From an uncultured Porphyromonadaceae bacterium (GTDB lineage Bacteria; Bacteroidota; Bacteroidia; Bacteroidales; Paludibacteraceae), in NCBI GenBank assembly GCA_949285425.1, contig CASEAJ010000117.1, positions 1-46,223 on the forward strand: a stretch of DNA of 46,223 bases, in the 5' to 3' direction. Numbering within the stretch: position 1 is the first letter of the stretch; each line of letters begins with the position of its first letter. Below the pieces are notes generated by a model, which was not told the origin of the DNA, did not search any database, and worked only from the letters and a program-made list of their open reading frames with translations. This document shows, piece by piece, positions 8,321 to 17,478 of this stretch. Both the position numbers and the translations under genes were made by a program.

Positions 8321-8463
8321 TTTTCAGGCGAGCGGTTGTTCTTTGCCCCGCCTTTGTTGCAGAAGTAGGGCATACGTTGAACAGGCAGTCCCTCCAATCC
8401 CTAAAAAATGAAAAAGCGGATGCTTTTCGGGCGGCCGTGGAAGGGATTAAGAAATAATTGTTT

Positions 8464-8472
8464 TATTTTTGC
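8464..8472 (+). promoter_or_regulatory. Putative -7 box (TATTTTTGC) for tamB
   Basis: TATTTTTGC matches TAnnTTTGC. It predicts transcription from about 8476, 17 nt before an in-frame ATA codon at 8493 and 62 nt before the first ATG at 8538. No clear -33 element is visible. Confidence 0.5.
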
Positions 8473-8492
8473 GGGAATAAAAGCGTTGGACC

Positions 8493-11400
8493 ATAAAGAA
8501 GTCATTAAAAATATCGGGAGTCGTAATAGGGGCAGTCATGGCGGTGCTGGTAGCCGTGTTCCTGTTGTTGCAGACGGAAAGCGTGCAGCAGGCGGTGGTT
8601 CGGGTGGCCATGGAGAGCCTTTCGGACAAGGTGCAGGCCGACATGCGGATAGGTCGTGTGGAATACCGCTTTTTCAACACCTTGTCCCTGCAGGATGTGT
8701 ATGTGGAAGACCGGCAGGGCGACACGCTGCTCTATGTGGGACGACTCGATGCCCGTTTTCATTTCCTGCGTTTCTTCATGGGGAAAATCATTTTCCACTC
8801 GGTAGAGTTTGACCGCCTTCGGGCCGACATACGGGTGGACGAGGATGGCGTCCCCAACTTCATGTTTCTGGCAGATGCTTTTGCCGACCCCCACCGGAAA
8901 CCTTCTGCGAAGGAGTTGGAATTCCGGATACGCACATTCCGCCTGAAGGATTCGGGCGTGCGCTTCACGCACAACGGAAACCTGTCGGGGCATGTGCCGG
9001 CACCGCCGGGGAAAATAGATTTCAACCGCCTGTGTTTCGATGATATTGATGCCGAGATAGAACTGGACATACTGGGCCGTGACACGCTCAGTGCGCGTAT
9101 TGTGAACCTGAGCGGTTCCGAGCGCAGCGGACTGAGGCTGCAGGGGCTTTCAACCCGGGTGGAGGCTTCGCCTGCCCGCGTAGAGGTGCCCTACCTGAGG
9201 GTGTCGCTGCCGGGTTCGGTGCTCGACCTGGCCGACCTGGCATTGCTGCGCGACAGCGTGGCTCAGGGCAAGCCGTTTGAAAACGTGTCGGTGCAGGGCC
9301 GGCTCAAACCTTCGCATGTGAAACTGGACGACCTGGGTGCCTTTGTGCCGCAACTGCGGGGCATGAAGGCGGTGGCCAACGTGGAGGCCGGGCTGGATGG
9401 CCGGCTGTCGAGCCTGCGGGTGAAGGATATCAAGGTGCGCTATGGCGATACGTTTGTGCTGAACGGGAGTCTCGACCTGAACGGCTTGCCCGACTGGCAG
9501 CAGACGTTCGTGTATGCCGACTTGAAGGAAGTGCGGTTGAACGGCAGCGACACGGAGCGTTTTCTGTCCGACCTGAGGGGCGAACCGGTGAATGTGCCCG
9601 ACTGGGTAAAACGTCTCGGCACCATACGTTACGGGGGAAACATATCCGGATTTTTCAGCAACCTGGTCATGTATGGACGTCTGGCTACTTCGGCGGGTTC
9701 GCTGTCGACCGACCTTTCATTGCAGTTTGAAAACGACTTTCGCGATGTGCGCTACAACGGTACGCTCAAATCGAGGGGGCTGAACCTGGGCAGGGTGGTG
9801 CAGAGTGACAAATTGGGTAAACTGGCGTTCTATTTCAACACTTCCGGCTTGAAAAAGCAGTATGGTGCCCTGCAGGGAACCATAGATGCCGATGTGCCGC
9901 ATTTTTCCTTGCTGGGTTATGACTACCGCGACATACGTTTCAGGGGACGTTATGACGGCAACGGATTCAACGGCCGCCTGTCGGTGAAGGATGAGAATGT
10001 CGATGTGGACTTCAACGGACTTATTGACCTGACGCAACGTTTGCCGGTATTCGACTTTGCGTTGCGGGTGAAGGAGACGAACCTGTATGCCCTGAATTTG
10101 CTGAAGGATTATCCGGATGCCAAGGTGTCGTTTAACGGGCGGACCAACATGACCGGAAACTCGCTCGACAACATCAACGGCACGGTCTTTTTCGACAGCA
10201 TCGTGTTCAACAATGCCGGGGAGGAACTGAACGTGGACCAGATACGTTTCAACTCGCAGACGAAGGAGAACTACACCGACTTTTCCATTGCATCGCGATA
10301 TCTCAACGGAAGCATTTCGGGCAACTTTAAGTACACTTCGCTGTTGCAGACGGCGGGGTGGACCCTGAAAAAGTACATGCCGGCACTTCATGTGAGCAAG
10401 GTGCCCGAGAAAAAGTTCCTGAATCATGTGGATATCGACCTTTCCATATCCAACACGGAGGACATTGCCCGGCTGTTCGGCTCGCCGCACCGGCTGGCCG
10501 AGACGGCGACCATCAAGGGGGTGGTGGCCGAGTCGCGCGAAATGATAGACATTGTGTTCTCGTTGCCCAAAATCATGTCGGGCACGCAGACTTTTGAGAA
10601 TACCACCTTCCACCTGTGGGGTGAACCGAAAAAACTGGAGTTCATTGTGGAGTCGAACGTGCCGACACAAACCGACTTTTGGAATCTGGCCCTGTACACA
10701 TCCCTGAGCCATGACAGCCTGTCGGCCAACCTGGAGTGGCGCAACAGGCAGCAGGAGGTGAACCGCGGCGATTTCCGTACGCTGACCCGCTTCAGGCGTG
10801 GCAGTGACAACAAACTGGAGGCAAACAGTTTCATATTGCCTTCGCAAATCATCATTTCCGACTCGGTGTGGAGTGTTTCGGCCGACAGCATTGCCATTGG
10901 AGATGGCCGGGTGTGTGTGGAAAATTTCCTGTTCGGCAACGGACAACAGTATCTGAGCGTGGATGGAGTGGCCTCGAAAGACCGTCAGGACAGCCTGAAA
11001 GTGGAAATGAAGGATGTCGACCTCGGATTCCTTTCGTCTCTTTCGGGCATGCAGGGTTTTCATGTAGGGGGCATTACAACGGGCAGTGCCATTCTGATGG
11101 GTGCGCTTGAGCGGCCCATATTCGATGCGATACTTTCGGTGCGCGACCTGAAACTGAACCATAAGCGGGTGGGTGATGCTTCGGTGTTCTCGACCTGGGA
11201 TGCCGACAACAGACAGGTGGTGGCCATTGCGTCCATTGCCGACGGACAGGACATATCGGCACTGGCCGAATGCAGCTATGTGCCCGAGCGCAACACACTG
11301 GATGTGGTGATTGATGCCAACCGGCTTAGTCTGGACTTTTTGTCGGCCTATTACGAAAGCGTGTTGCCCAACACCACCGGCTATGCTTCGGGCAAACTGC

Positions 11401-12959
11401 ACATAGGCGGGCCGCTGGAGAGTATCCGTTTTGATGGGCGGCTCATGGTGAACGAGGGACAGGTCACGGTGGGGGTCTTGGGCTCCACATTCCATTTCAA
11501 CGACACGATTGCCATGACACCCAATGCCATCGAGTTTGACCGTATTACACTGTACGATGATGAACAGAACCCGGTGACACTGGATGGGGAACTGACACAC
11601 GATGGGACGTTTAAGAATTTCAAATATAACCTGACGGTCAACACCCGGGGTGCCCGGGTGGCCAATCTGGCTCCGGGCGAGAATGACTTGTTTTTCGGAA
11701 AGGCCTATGCCGATGCTTCGGTGCGCATTACGGGAGTCGAGGAGGAGGTCAACATCCGGGTCAATGCCCTGACCCGGCCGGGTACGAAGGTGTTCATTCA
11801 GACCGAAGGCTCGGCCACGACAACGGATGCCGATGGCTTCATTCACTTTGTAAAGCATGAGGAACAGAAGGCCGATTCGCTTCCGCCGCCCCGTGAGGTG
11901 ACCGCCAAGCCGCCTACCAACCTGAAACTGAACTTGCAGCTTGAAGTGACGCCGGCGGCCGAAATAGAACTGATTGTCGACCCGGTAGGGGGTGATATGA
12001 TTTCAGGAAAAGGCAGCGGAAACTTGCGTATAGAGTATGATGCTTTCCAGGCCGATGCCAAGATGTATGGTTCGTACACCATTGAGAGCGGCAAGTACCT
12101 GTTTACCCTGCAGGATGTGTTCCGCAAGGAGTTCCGCATTGAGTCGGGCAGTACGGTGCACTGGACCGGAAGTCCATCGGATGCGCAGGTCAACATCAAG
12201 GCACTTTATTCGCTGACGGCTTCGCTGAAAAGCCTGCTGGATGAGGACATGCTTGCAACCTTCTCGAACAACACGCGTATGACCGTTCCGGTGAATTGCG
12301 TGTTGCAGCTTACCGGCGACCTGATGACTCCTGACATTCAGTTCGCGATAGACCTTCCGGCGAGCGATGAGGGTGTGAAACAGGTGGTGCGCAGTGTGAT
12401 AAGCACCGAGGAAATGTTGACCCGGCAGGTTCTCTATCTGCTGGTGTTTAACCAGTTCTACAAGACGCAGACTCAGGATAATGTAGTGGGGGGTGGAGAA
12501 ATATTCTCACTGGCAGCCTCTACGGTGAGCGCCCAGTTGAACAACCTGTTTTCGCAGTTCACGCGCAATAACCATTTTTCGTTCGGGGTCGACATGCGCC
12601 GTGTGGACGAGTCGAACATGGAATATCAGGTCGACCTGCTGTATCAGCCCAACGACCGCTGGATTGTGAACGGTAACTTCGGCTATCGCGAGAACAACAA
12701 CAACATAGACGACTACAACCAATACATTACCGACGTGGACATAGAGTACCTGCTTACCGAGTCGGGCAAGTTGCGCCTCAAGTTCTATAACCACACGATA
12801 GACCGCACGGTGGAACTGCGCGAAGCCAAGAACACGCAGGGAGCCGGTGTGGTTTACAAGGAGGATTTTGACAGCGTGTTCGACATGTTCAGGTATTATT
12901 GGCGTGCATTAATGAACATAGGAAAGAAAAAAAACAAGGAAAATGAAGAAAAGGATTAG
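8493..12959 (+). CDS. tamB: TamB-like translocation/assembly module protein (DUF490)
   Basis: 1473 aa from ATG 8538, or 1488 aa from ATA 8493, which is the start given here. The ATA frame reads KKSLKISGVVIGAV right after the start, giving the positively charged signal-anchor expected of TamB; the ATG start drops those charges and lies 62 nt from the promoter. The ATA start is an inference. A hydrophobic helix (AVLVAVFLLLQT) is followed by very long repeated beta-strand sequence typical of AsmA/TamB proteins, and by the conserved C-terminal DUF490 region (about residues 1050-1430: GSGNLRIEYDAF, GSYTIESGKYLFTL). TamB spans the periplasm as a lipid/protein conduit between inner and outer membrane. 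A DUF3256 gene overlaps its last 17 bp, so the two are translationally coupled. No tamA is adjacent. Confidence 0.85.
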   Translation: MKKSLKISGVVIGAVMAVLVAVFLLLQTESVQQAVVRVAMESLSDKVQADMRIGRVEYRFFNTLSLQDVYVEDRQGDTLLYVGRLDARFHFLRFFMGKIIFHSVEFDRLRADIRVDEDGVPNFMFLADAFADPHRKPSAKELEFRIRTFRLKDSGVRFTHNGNLSGHVPAPPGKIDFNRLCFDDIDAEIELDILGRDTLSARIVNLSGSERSGLRLQGLSTRVEASPARVEVPYLRVSLPGSVLDLADLALLRDSVAQGKPFENVSVQGRLKPSHVKLDDLGAFVPQLRGMKAVANVEAGLDGRLSSLRVKDIKVRYGDTFVLNGSLDLNGLPDWQQTFVYADLKEVRLNGSDTERFLSDLRGEPVNVPDWVKRLGTIRYGGNISGFFSNLVMYGRLATSAGSLSTDLSLQFENDFRDVRYNGTLKSRGLNLGRVVQSDKLGKLAFYFNTSGLKKQYGALQGTIDADVPHFSLLGYDYRDIRFRGRYDGNGFNGRLSVKDENVDVDFNGLIDLTQRLPVFDFALRVKETNLYALNLLKDYPDAKVSFNGRTNMTGNSLDNINGTVFFDSIVFNNAGEELNVDQIRFNSQTKENYTDFSIASRYLNGSISGNFKYTSLLQTAGWTLKKYMPALHVSKVPEKKFLNHVDIDLSISNTEDIARLFGSPHRLAETATIKGVVAESREMIDIVFSLPKIMSGTQTFENTTFHLWGEPKKLEFIVESNVPTQTDFWNLALYTSLSHDSLSANLEWRNRQQEVNRGDFRTLTRFRRGSDNKLEANSFILPSQIIISDSVWSVSADSIAIGDGRVCVENFLFGNGQQYLSVDGVASKDRQDSLKVEMKDVDLGFLSSLSGMQGFHVGGITTGSAILMGALERPIFDAILSVRDLKLNHKRVGDASVFSTWDADNRQVVAIASIADGQDISALAECSYVPERNTLDVVIDANRLSLDFLSAYYESVLPNTTGYASGKLHIGGPLESIRFDGRLMVNEGQVTVGVLGSTFHFNDTIAMTPNAIEFDRITLYDDEQNPVTLDGELTHDGTFKNFKYNLTVNTRGARVANLAPGENDLFFGKAYADASVRITGVEEEVNIRVNALTRPGTKVFIQTEGSATTTDADGFIHFVKHEEQKADSLPPPREVTAKPPTNLKLNLQLEVTPAAEIELIVDPVGGDMISGKGSGNLRIEYDAFQADAKMYGSYTIESGKYLFTLQDVFRKEFRIESGSTVHWTGSPSDAQVNIKALYSLTASLKSLLDEDMLATFSNNTRMTVPVNCVLQLTGDLMTPDIQFAIDLPASDEGVKQVVRSVISTEEMLTRQVLYLLVFNQFYKTQTQDNVVGGGEIFSLAASTVSAQLNNLFSQFTRNNHFSFGVDMRRVDESNMEYQVDLLYQPNDRWIVNGNFGYRENNNNIDDYNQYITDVDIEYLLTESGKLRLKFYNHTIDRTVELREAKNTQGAGVVYKEDFDSVFDMFRYYWRALMNIGKKKNKENEEKD

Positions 12960-13590
12960 TCTTGTGTCTCTGCTGGTGGGAACGGCAGTAATGTGTGTAA
13001 CGCTTGCACAGACAGTAGACCGGTTTTATGCCGGCATGCCGGATGTGCTTGACCCGGTATTGTCAAAACAGCAGCGGGTCGAACTGCTTGAGTATGTCAA
13101 GGCCGATATGGGCGACAGCATTGCCAACCGTTTCGGAAAACAGACCCATCTGGAGGTGCTGGACACCCTGAACCACCGTCTGGTGGTGCGCAACACCGAT
13201 GTGTCGACGCTTGAGATGAAACTGTTGGTACAACCCGGCGATACGCTCATTGCACTGATACGGACGGTGTGTGTGCCGGTGTGCCGGTCGGTCATGAAGG
13301 TGTATGATACCCGTTGGAACGAACGTGCCGATGTGTACGTGCCGGTGCCCAGGTCGGTAGAATGGCTTGATGAAGCCAAAGTGCGACAGGCCGGACTCGA
13401 GGTACAGAATTTCCGCAACATGCTGACAGCTGATTTTGTCACACTGGCTTTTGACACGATGGGTCAGATGCTTTGTGCCCGCAATCACATCATGGATTAC
13501 CTGGAGAAGGCGGAGCGTGAAAAACTGCTCCCGTTCCTCAAAGACAGTTGCATTTGCCGTGAGGTGAAACTGCCCGCCGTGAAGCCTTGA
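12943..13590 (+). CDS. DUF3256 family secreted protein
   Basis: 215 aa with a signal peptide (MKKRISLVSLLVGTAVMCVTLAQ). The body (FYAGMPDVLDPVLSKQQRVELLEYV, DSIANRFG) fits the Bacteroidales family DUF3256. The start codon lies 17 bp inside tamB in another frame, which implies coupled translation and perhaps a role in the same envelope process. A cysteine-containing C-terminus (DSCICREVKLP) closes the protein. No catalytic motif recognised; function unknown. Confidence 0.75.
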   Translation: MKKRISLVSLLVGTAVMCVTLAQTVDRFYAGMPDVLDPVLSKQQRVELLEYVKADMGDSIANRFGKQTHLEVLDTLNHRLVVRNTDVSTLEMKLLVQPGDTLIALIRTVCVPVCRSVMKVYDTRWNERADVYVPVPRSVEWLDEAKVRQAGLEVQNFRNMLTADFVTLAFDTMGQMLCARNHIMDYLEKAEREKLLPFLKDSCICREVKLPAVKP

Positions 13591-13632
13591 ACCCTAATAG
13601 GGCGATAGACTGCTCCGAATGACAGGCGGGTT

Positions 13633-14559
13633 CTATAGCCTGATGGCAAATTTCTTGAGCCGGGGATTGACAAGTTCGTCGGGTACAATGCTCCGGATGC
13701 TGTCGGACAGCAGGTTCACCATCCGTTCGCGGATGTAATCGTTTCGTAGCACCAGCGATATTTCCCGGACGGGTTCCGGTTGGGCAAAAGGGCGTACGTG
13801 CGTCTTTTGCTCTTCGGAAAGCAGTGGCAGATGCAGTTCGGGAATAATGGTGTATCCTCCGTTTTCATCTACAATCTTGACCAGGGTGTCGATGCTTCCG
13901 GCTTCGTAAACGTGGGAGTATCGCGACTTCCGGTGACACAGGTTCAGTACCTGGTTGCGCAGGCAGTGTCCCTCGGCCAGAATCCACAGCTTGTCGTCGG
14001 GCATGTTCGCACTGTCTATTTCATTCAGGGCATACAGGGATTCGTCGGGCGAAATGTAGGCTTTGAACTTTTCATAATACAAGGGAATTTCAAGCAAATT
14101 CGGATGGTCCAGGGGGGTGGCAAGCAAGGCCATGTCTATTTCCGCCCGTTCCAGTTTCTCGGTCAGTACGGAGGTCCGGGCTTCCAGCAGTGTCAGTTCC
14201 ACTTGTCCGTAATGGGTGTGTATGTGCCTGATCAGTTTCGGAATGATGTAGGGGGCGATGGTGGGTATGACCCCCAGGTGGAGCCTGCCGCTTTCCTGTT
14301 GCCGTTCGTTGAGCACCATTTCTTTCAGTTGTGCCGCGTTGAAAAGTATGATTTGTGCCTGTCGGATAATATTTGTTCCCTGTTCGGTGGGAACCACCGG
14401 ATGGCTGTTGCGGTCGAATATCTGTACGTCCAGTTCCTGCTCCAGTTTCTGTATCATGGCACTCAGGGTGCTTTGTGTGACTCCGCAGGCCTCCGCTGCG
14501 CGTACGAAGTGGCGGTATTGGTCAACCGCCACAATGTATTCCATTTGTTGGAGTGTCAT
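13633..14559 (-). CDS. oxyR: OxyR, LysR-type hydrogen peroxide sensor/regulator
   Basis: 308 aa. The N-terminal winged helix (MEYIVAVDQYRHFVRAAEAC, TQSTLSAMIQKLEQEL, FDR) is that of LysR regulators. In the C-terminal effector domain, EGHCLRNQVLNLC places cysteines at residues 199 and 208, the same numbers as the E. coli OxyR redox pair that forms a disulfide on peroxide exposure. It is divergent from the peroxiredoxin gene at 14683, and the -7 boxes of the two genes are about 36 bp apart, so OxyR very likely controls both. It converges with the DUF3256 gene, 42 bp away. Confidence 0.92.
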   Translation of the reverse strand: MTLQQMEYIVAVDQYRHFVRAAEACGVTQSTLSAMIQKLEQELDVQIFDRNSHPVVPTEQGTNIIRQAQIILFNAAQLKEMVLNERQQESGRLHLGVIPTIAPYIIPKLIRHIHTHYGQVELTLLEARTSVLTEKLERAEIDMALLATPLDHPNLLEIPLYYEKFKAYISPDESLYALNEIDSANMPDDKLWILAEGHCLRNQVLNLCHRKSRYSHVYEAGSIDTLVKIVDENGGYTIIPELHLPLLSEEQKTHVRPFAQPEPVREISLVLRNDYIRERMVNLLSDSIRSIVPDELVNPRLKKFAIRL

Positions 14560-14588
14560 GTTTATGTCGCTTTATCGGTTTTGTCAAT

Positions 14589-14641
14589 GCAAATATAGAA
14601 AATATCTGTTTGATAAATAAAAATACCTGCTCTATATTTGC
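14589..14641. promoter_or_regulatory. Divergent oxyR/peroxiredoxin promoters and candidate OxyR operator
   Basis: TATATTTGC at 14633-14641 (plus) and at 14597-14589 (minus) are two identical -7 boxes facing apart. The 35-bp AT-rich stretch between them contains ATAG at 14595 and CTAT at 14632 with internal GATA/TATC words, resembling the ATAG...CTAT spacing of OxyR sites. The operator is inferred; the boxes are seen directly. Confidence 0.65.
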
Positions 14642-14682
14642 AACGGAAAACAAAATGAAAAACCAATAAAAACGAAAAAATT

Positions 14683-15393
14683 ATGGAAGCAACAAAAGTT
14701 TATTCGATGCCGCGTATCGGCGATTCTGCACCTGAATTTACAGCAGTGACAACTCAAGGTAGCATCAACTTTCCATCGGACTACAAGGGCAAGTGGAAAA
14801 TACTGTTCAGCCATCCGGCCGACTTTACTCCGGTGTGCACTTCGGAGTTCATGACTTTCGGAAAAATGGCGGAAGAGTTTGAAGCACTTAATTGCCAGCT
14901 TGTGGGCTTGTCGGTCGATGGTTTGCACAGTCACATAGCCTGGCTGCGTACCATTCATGAAAAGATAGACTGGAAAGGCTGGAAAAATGTGGAAATCAAG
15001 TTTCCGCTGGTTGTGGACATTACAATGGATGTGGCGAATTTGTATGGCATGATTCAGCCGGGCGAGAGCAATACGTCGGCTGTCAGGGCGGTGTTCTTTA
15101 TAGACCCGCAGGACAAAATCCGTACGATTATGTACTACCCGCTTTCTTTGGGGCGGAACTTCGATGAAATCAAGCGCGTGTTGGTCGGCTTGCAGACAAC
15201 GGACCATTTTGGAGTGGCACTACCGGCCGACTGGCGTCCCGGTGATGAAGTGATTGTACCCCCGGCCGGTTCGTGCGGTGTGGCCAAGGAACGCATGGAG
15301 GGCGGCGAAAGCGGATTGCACTGCTACGACTGGTTCTTCTGTACGAAGCAGATAAGCAAAGAAGAAGTGGAAAACAGCCTGGGCAAGAAATGA
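14683..15393 (+). CDS. Prx6-type peroxiredoxin
   Basis: 236 aa thiol peroxidase reducing H2O2 and organic peroxides. The peroxidatic motif SHPADFTPVCTSE puts the catalytic Cys at 52. The long C-terminal arm carries Cys 198, 214 and 220; the 6-residue spacing of the last pair (CYDWFFC) matches archaeal thioredoxin peroxidases of the Prx6 subfamily in which the last Cys resolves the disulfide. This makes it different from the AhpC of the ahpCF pair. No signal peptide, so cytosolic. Transcribed from a TATATTTGC box 40 nt upstream, opposite oxyR, so peroxide induction is likely. A hairpin terminator follows at 15419. Confidence 0.9.
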   Translation: MEATKVYSMPRIGDSAPEFTAVTTQGSINFPSDYKGKWKILFSHPADFTPVCTSEFMTFGKMAEEFEALNCQLVGLSVDGLHSHIAWLRTIHEKIDWKGWKNVEIKFPLVVDITMDVANLYGMIQPGESNTSAVRAVFFIDPQDKIRTIMYYPLSLGRNFDEIKRVLVGLQTTDHFGVALPADWRPGDEVIVPPAGSCGVAKERMEGGESGLHCYDWFFCTKQISKEEVENSLGKK

Positions 15394-15418
15394 ATTGAAC
15401 CTGTCGGATGACAAAATG

Positions 15419-15450
15419 AAAGGGCGGCTCGTGTTTGCGGGTCGCCCTTT
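15419..15450. terminator. Hairpin terminator between convergent peroxiredoxin and cyclophilin genes
   Basis: AAAGGGCGGC (15419-15428) pairs with GTCGCCCTTT (15441-15450) with one mismatch. A-rich bases on one side and T-rich on the other suit use in both directions. Confidence 0.65.
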
Positions 15451-15478
15451 GGATTGCATTCGGGTAATGTCCCGAAAC

Positions 15479-16309
15479 TTATTTCACTCTTTTGGCCCGT
15501 ATGATTTTGATGTCTTCTTTGGGACGGTCCATGTTGCCGGTTTCGGTTTCCGATATTTTCTTTACCACTTCAAGTCCTTCTATGACTTCGCCGAATACGG
15601 TGTATTCTCCATCCAAATGCGGGGTGCCTCCTATGGTTTTATAGTCTTCGCGCTGTTGTGCCGTGAATTTGTAGAGGCTGCTGTCTTTCAATGCTTCATG
15701 CACTTCGGCCAGAATGGAATCGTTCAGGCTGCTGAGTTTTTCCTGGTTGCGTTCCATGCGGTAGCGTTTGATGTCGGCTTGTCTTTCCCTCGCCTTGGCA
15801 TGAAACAGGTTCGATTCAACCCGACGCATCATGTTGCGTTCCATCATGTCCAGTTCGTTGTCGGTAAAGGTGCGTCCTTCTACAATGTAGAACTGGCAAC
15901 CGGATGAGGCTTTTTGAGGATTGACCTGGTCACCTTGACGGGCTGCAGCCAGGGCTCCCCGCTTATGATAGCGTTGCGGGTAGACAAATTCGGCCGGGAC
16001 GGTATATCCTACATCGCCTGTGCCGAGGGCCTGCCCCGGACGTGCATCTTTCGATTTGGGGTCGCCGGCCTGTATCATGAAGTCGGCAATGACCCGGTGA
16101 AACAGCACGCCATCATAGAAACCGTCGTCCACGAGTTTCATGAAGTTGTCACGATGTAAAGGGGTTTCTGCATACAGTTGCAGGACAATGTCACCGTAGG
16201 TGGTCTCCAGACGCACTTTGGGTTCTAACTCTTTTTGGGTGCTGCACGATTGTGTCATAACTGAAAGTGTTGTTATAAGTGAGAATAATGTAAAATACTT
16301 GAGCCTCAT
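15479..16309 (-). CDS. Periplasmic cyclophilin-type peptidyl-prolyl isomerase lipoprotein with helical insert
   Basis: 276 aa from ATG 16309; the longer frame upstream lacks a signal sequence. The start [14 protein letters not shown] runs to a lipobox (MTQSC), so it is probably a lipoprotein. Cyclophilin motifs are present: [50 protein letters not shown] and, after a break, [16 protein letters not shown]. Between the last two lies a charged helical insert of about 80 residues ([30 protein letters not shown]) absent from standard cyclophilins. It catalyses proline isomerisation, helping proteins fold in the envelope. A -7 box (TACATTTGC) is at 16350-16342 on the minus strand. Confidence 0.88.
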   Translation of the reverse strand: MRLKYFTLFSLITTLSVMTQSCSTQKELEPKVRLETTYGDIVLQLYAETPLHRDNFMKLVDDGFYDGVLFHRVIADFMIQAGDPKSKDARPGQALGTGDVGYTVPAEFVYPQRYHKRGALAAARQGDQVNPQKASSGCQFYIVEGRTFTDNELDMMERNMMRRVESNLFHAKARERQADIKRYRMERNQEKLSSLNDSILAEVHEALKDSSLYKFTAQQREDYKTIGGTPHLDGEYTVFGEVIEGLEVVKKISETETGNMDRPKEDIKIIRAKRVK

Positions 16310-16341
16310 ATCTAATGCTATATTTCTTAGGTTTTTCCGTT

Positions 16342-16350
16342 GCAAATGTA
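16342..16350 (-). promoter_or_regulatory. Putative -7 box (TACATTTGC) for the cyclophilin gene
   Basis: Reverse complement of GCAAATGTA, matching TAnnTTTGC, about 33 bp before the chosen ATG at 16309. This supports the chosen start over the longer frame. The rest of the 314-bp gap to the heme operon shows no gene. Confidence 0.5.
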
Positions 16351-16547
16351 AGTTTTTTATGGCATATATCCATAGGGAAAGGCGCGATGCAGTGTAGAAT
16401 CTTCCGTCCGTCATGCCGCTTATCGCATCAAATAGGTATTTTGTTCTGTAAACTATTGGAAAATCAGATATAAAATCCGGTCAACGTATTGATAATCGCG
16501 ATAATAATCGTTTTTATGCCTTGTTGTTTTTTCATGATTTTTAGGTA

Positions 16548-16579
16548 TTGCCATGCCATGGGGCTTGCTCTAATTTTGC
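16548..16579 (+). promoter_or_regulatory. Putative promoter of the hmu heme operon
   Basis: TTG at 16548-16550 and TAATTTTGC at 16571-16579 are spaced 20 bp apart, fitting a Bacteroides -33/-7 promoter. Start is predicted near 16584, giving a leader of about 40 nt before the first ATG at 16624. No clear Fur box or riboswitch is visible. Confidence 0.6.
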
Positions 16580-16623
16580 GGCACAAAAACAACATGTGTA
16601 ACATAAAAAAACAAAAACGAGCA

Positions 16624-17460
16624 ATGAAAAAACTTTTTGTTTCACTTGCCGCTGTCTTGTTGTTGGCGGCTTGTGCGGAAGAACCGGGAATAGGTAAAAA
16701 GACAGCCGTAGAAATTGCAGGCGAGTATGCAGGATTGATGAGTATGTCCGTTTCGGGCACACTTACCAGTGAGACCGAATTGCAGATAAAACTGACTCCG
16801 GAGGGAGACGAGACGGTAACCATGACAGTTCCTGCCATGCCGGGTATGGGTGCAATGATGCTTCCTTCGTTTGATATTACCGGTGTCAATGTCAGTTTTG
16901 CCGATGATGGTTCTTGTGTCATCAGCAAAGAAAGTTTCGAAGCGGTATTAGAGGATATGACAATTACTGTGTCTGAGCTTTCCGGAACCATATATCAGGA
17001 CAAGAATGCAAAAATTGCATTTGAACTTAAACCGGGTGCAATGCCGTTTGCCATTGCTTGCACTTTCGACACGAAAGCCGAACCTACACTGCCACAAAGT
17101 ACTGTGTATGATGGTTTACTAAGTCTTGAAGTCGGAGGAAATGTCGTTGGAGAACCGGTAGCCATTGACTTGACGGTTGATTATTATGAATCGGAAGGAA
17201 CCGCAACATTGAAGTTCCCGGCATTTGGCGTTGCACCGATGGCGGTCAGTGCATTTGAACTTGAAGGAGTGAAGGCGACAAAAAGTGACGATGGAAGCAT
17301 AGCGCTTGCCTTGAATGAGAAAACAGTGGAAGGGGAAGTACCGCTGAAAATATCCAATCTGACAGGAACGCTAAACGGTTCGGATGCAATCGTTGAATTT
17401 GGTCTGCAACCGGGTGCAATGCCATTTGCCATCGCTTGTAAATTCACAACCCAAAAATAA
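16624..17460 (+). CDS. Two-domain calycin-like lipoprotein, first gene of the heme operon
   Basis: 278 aa; start MKKLFVSLAAVLLLAAC gives a lipoprotein signal (Cys about residue 17). The mature part is two tandem beta-rich domains of about 120 residues, each beginning YAGLMSMSVSG or YDGLLSLEVGG and each ending in the nearly identical block PGAMPFAIAC followed by T/K-F. The repeats look like the calycin-like domains annotated beside HmuY in Bacteroidales. A surface or periplasmic role in binding heme or a related ligand is inferred from position alone. The hmuY gene follows in the same direction after an 18-bp gap. Confidence 0.7.
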   Translation: MKKLFVSLAAVLLLAACAEEPGIGKKTAVEIAGEYAGLMSMSVSGTLTSETELQIKLTPEGDETVTMTVPAMPGMGAMMLPSFDITGVNVSFADDGSCVISKESFEAVLEDMTITVSELSGTIYQDKNAKIAFELKPGAMPFAIACTFDTKAEPTLPQSTVYDGLLSLEVGGNVVGEPVAIDLTVDYYESEGTATLKFPAFGVAPMAVSAFELEGVKATKSDDGSIALALNEKTVEGEVPLKISNLTGTLNGSDAIVEFGLQPGAMPFAIACKFTTQK

Positions 17461-17478
17461 GTTGGTGTGGACATACGG

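Noticed and set aside
9717..11858. 713-codon open frame antisense to tamB
   Set aside because: It lies wholly opposite a clear TamB gene; composition (many His, Gln, Arg, Val) is that of a shadow frame in GC-richer DNA.
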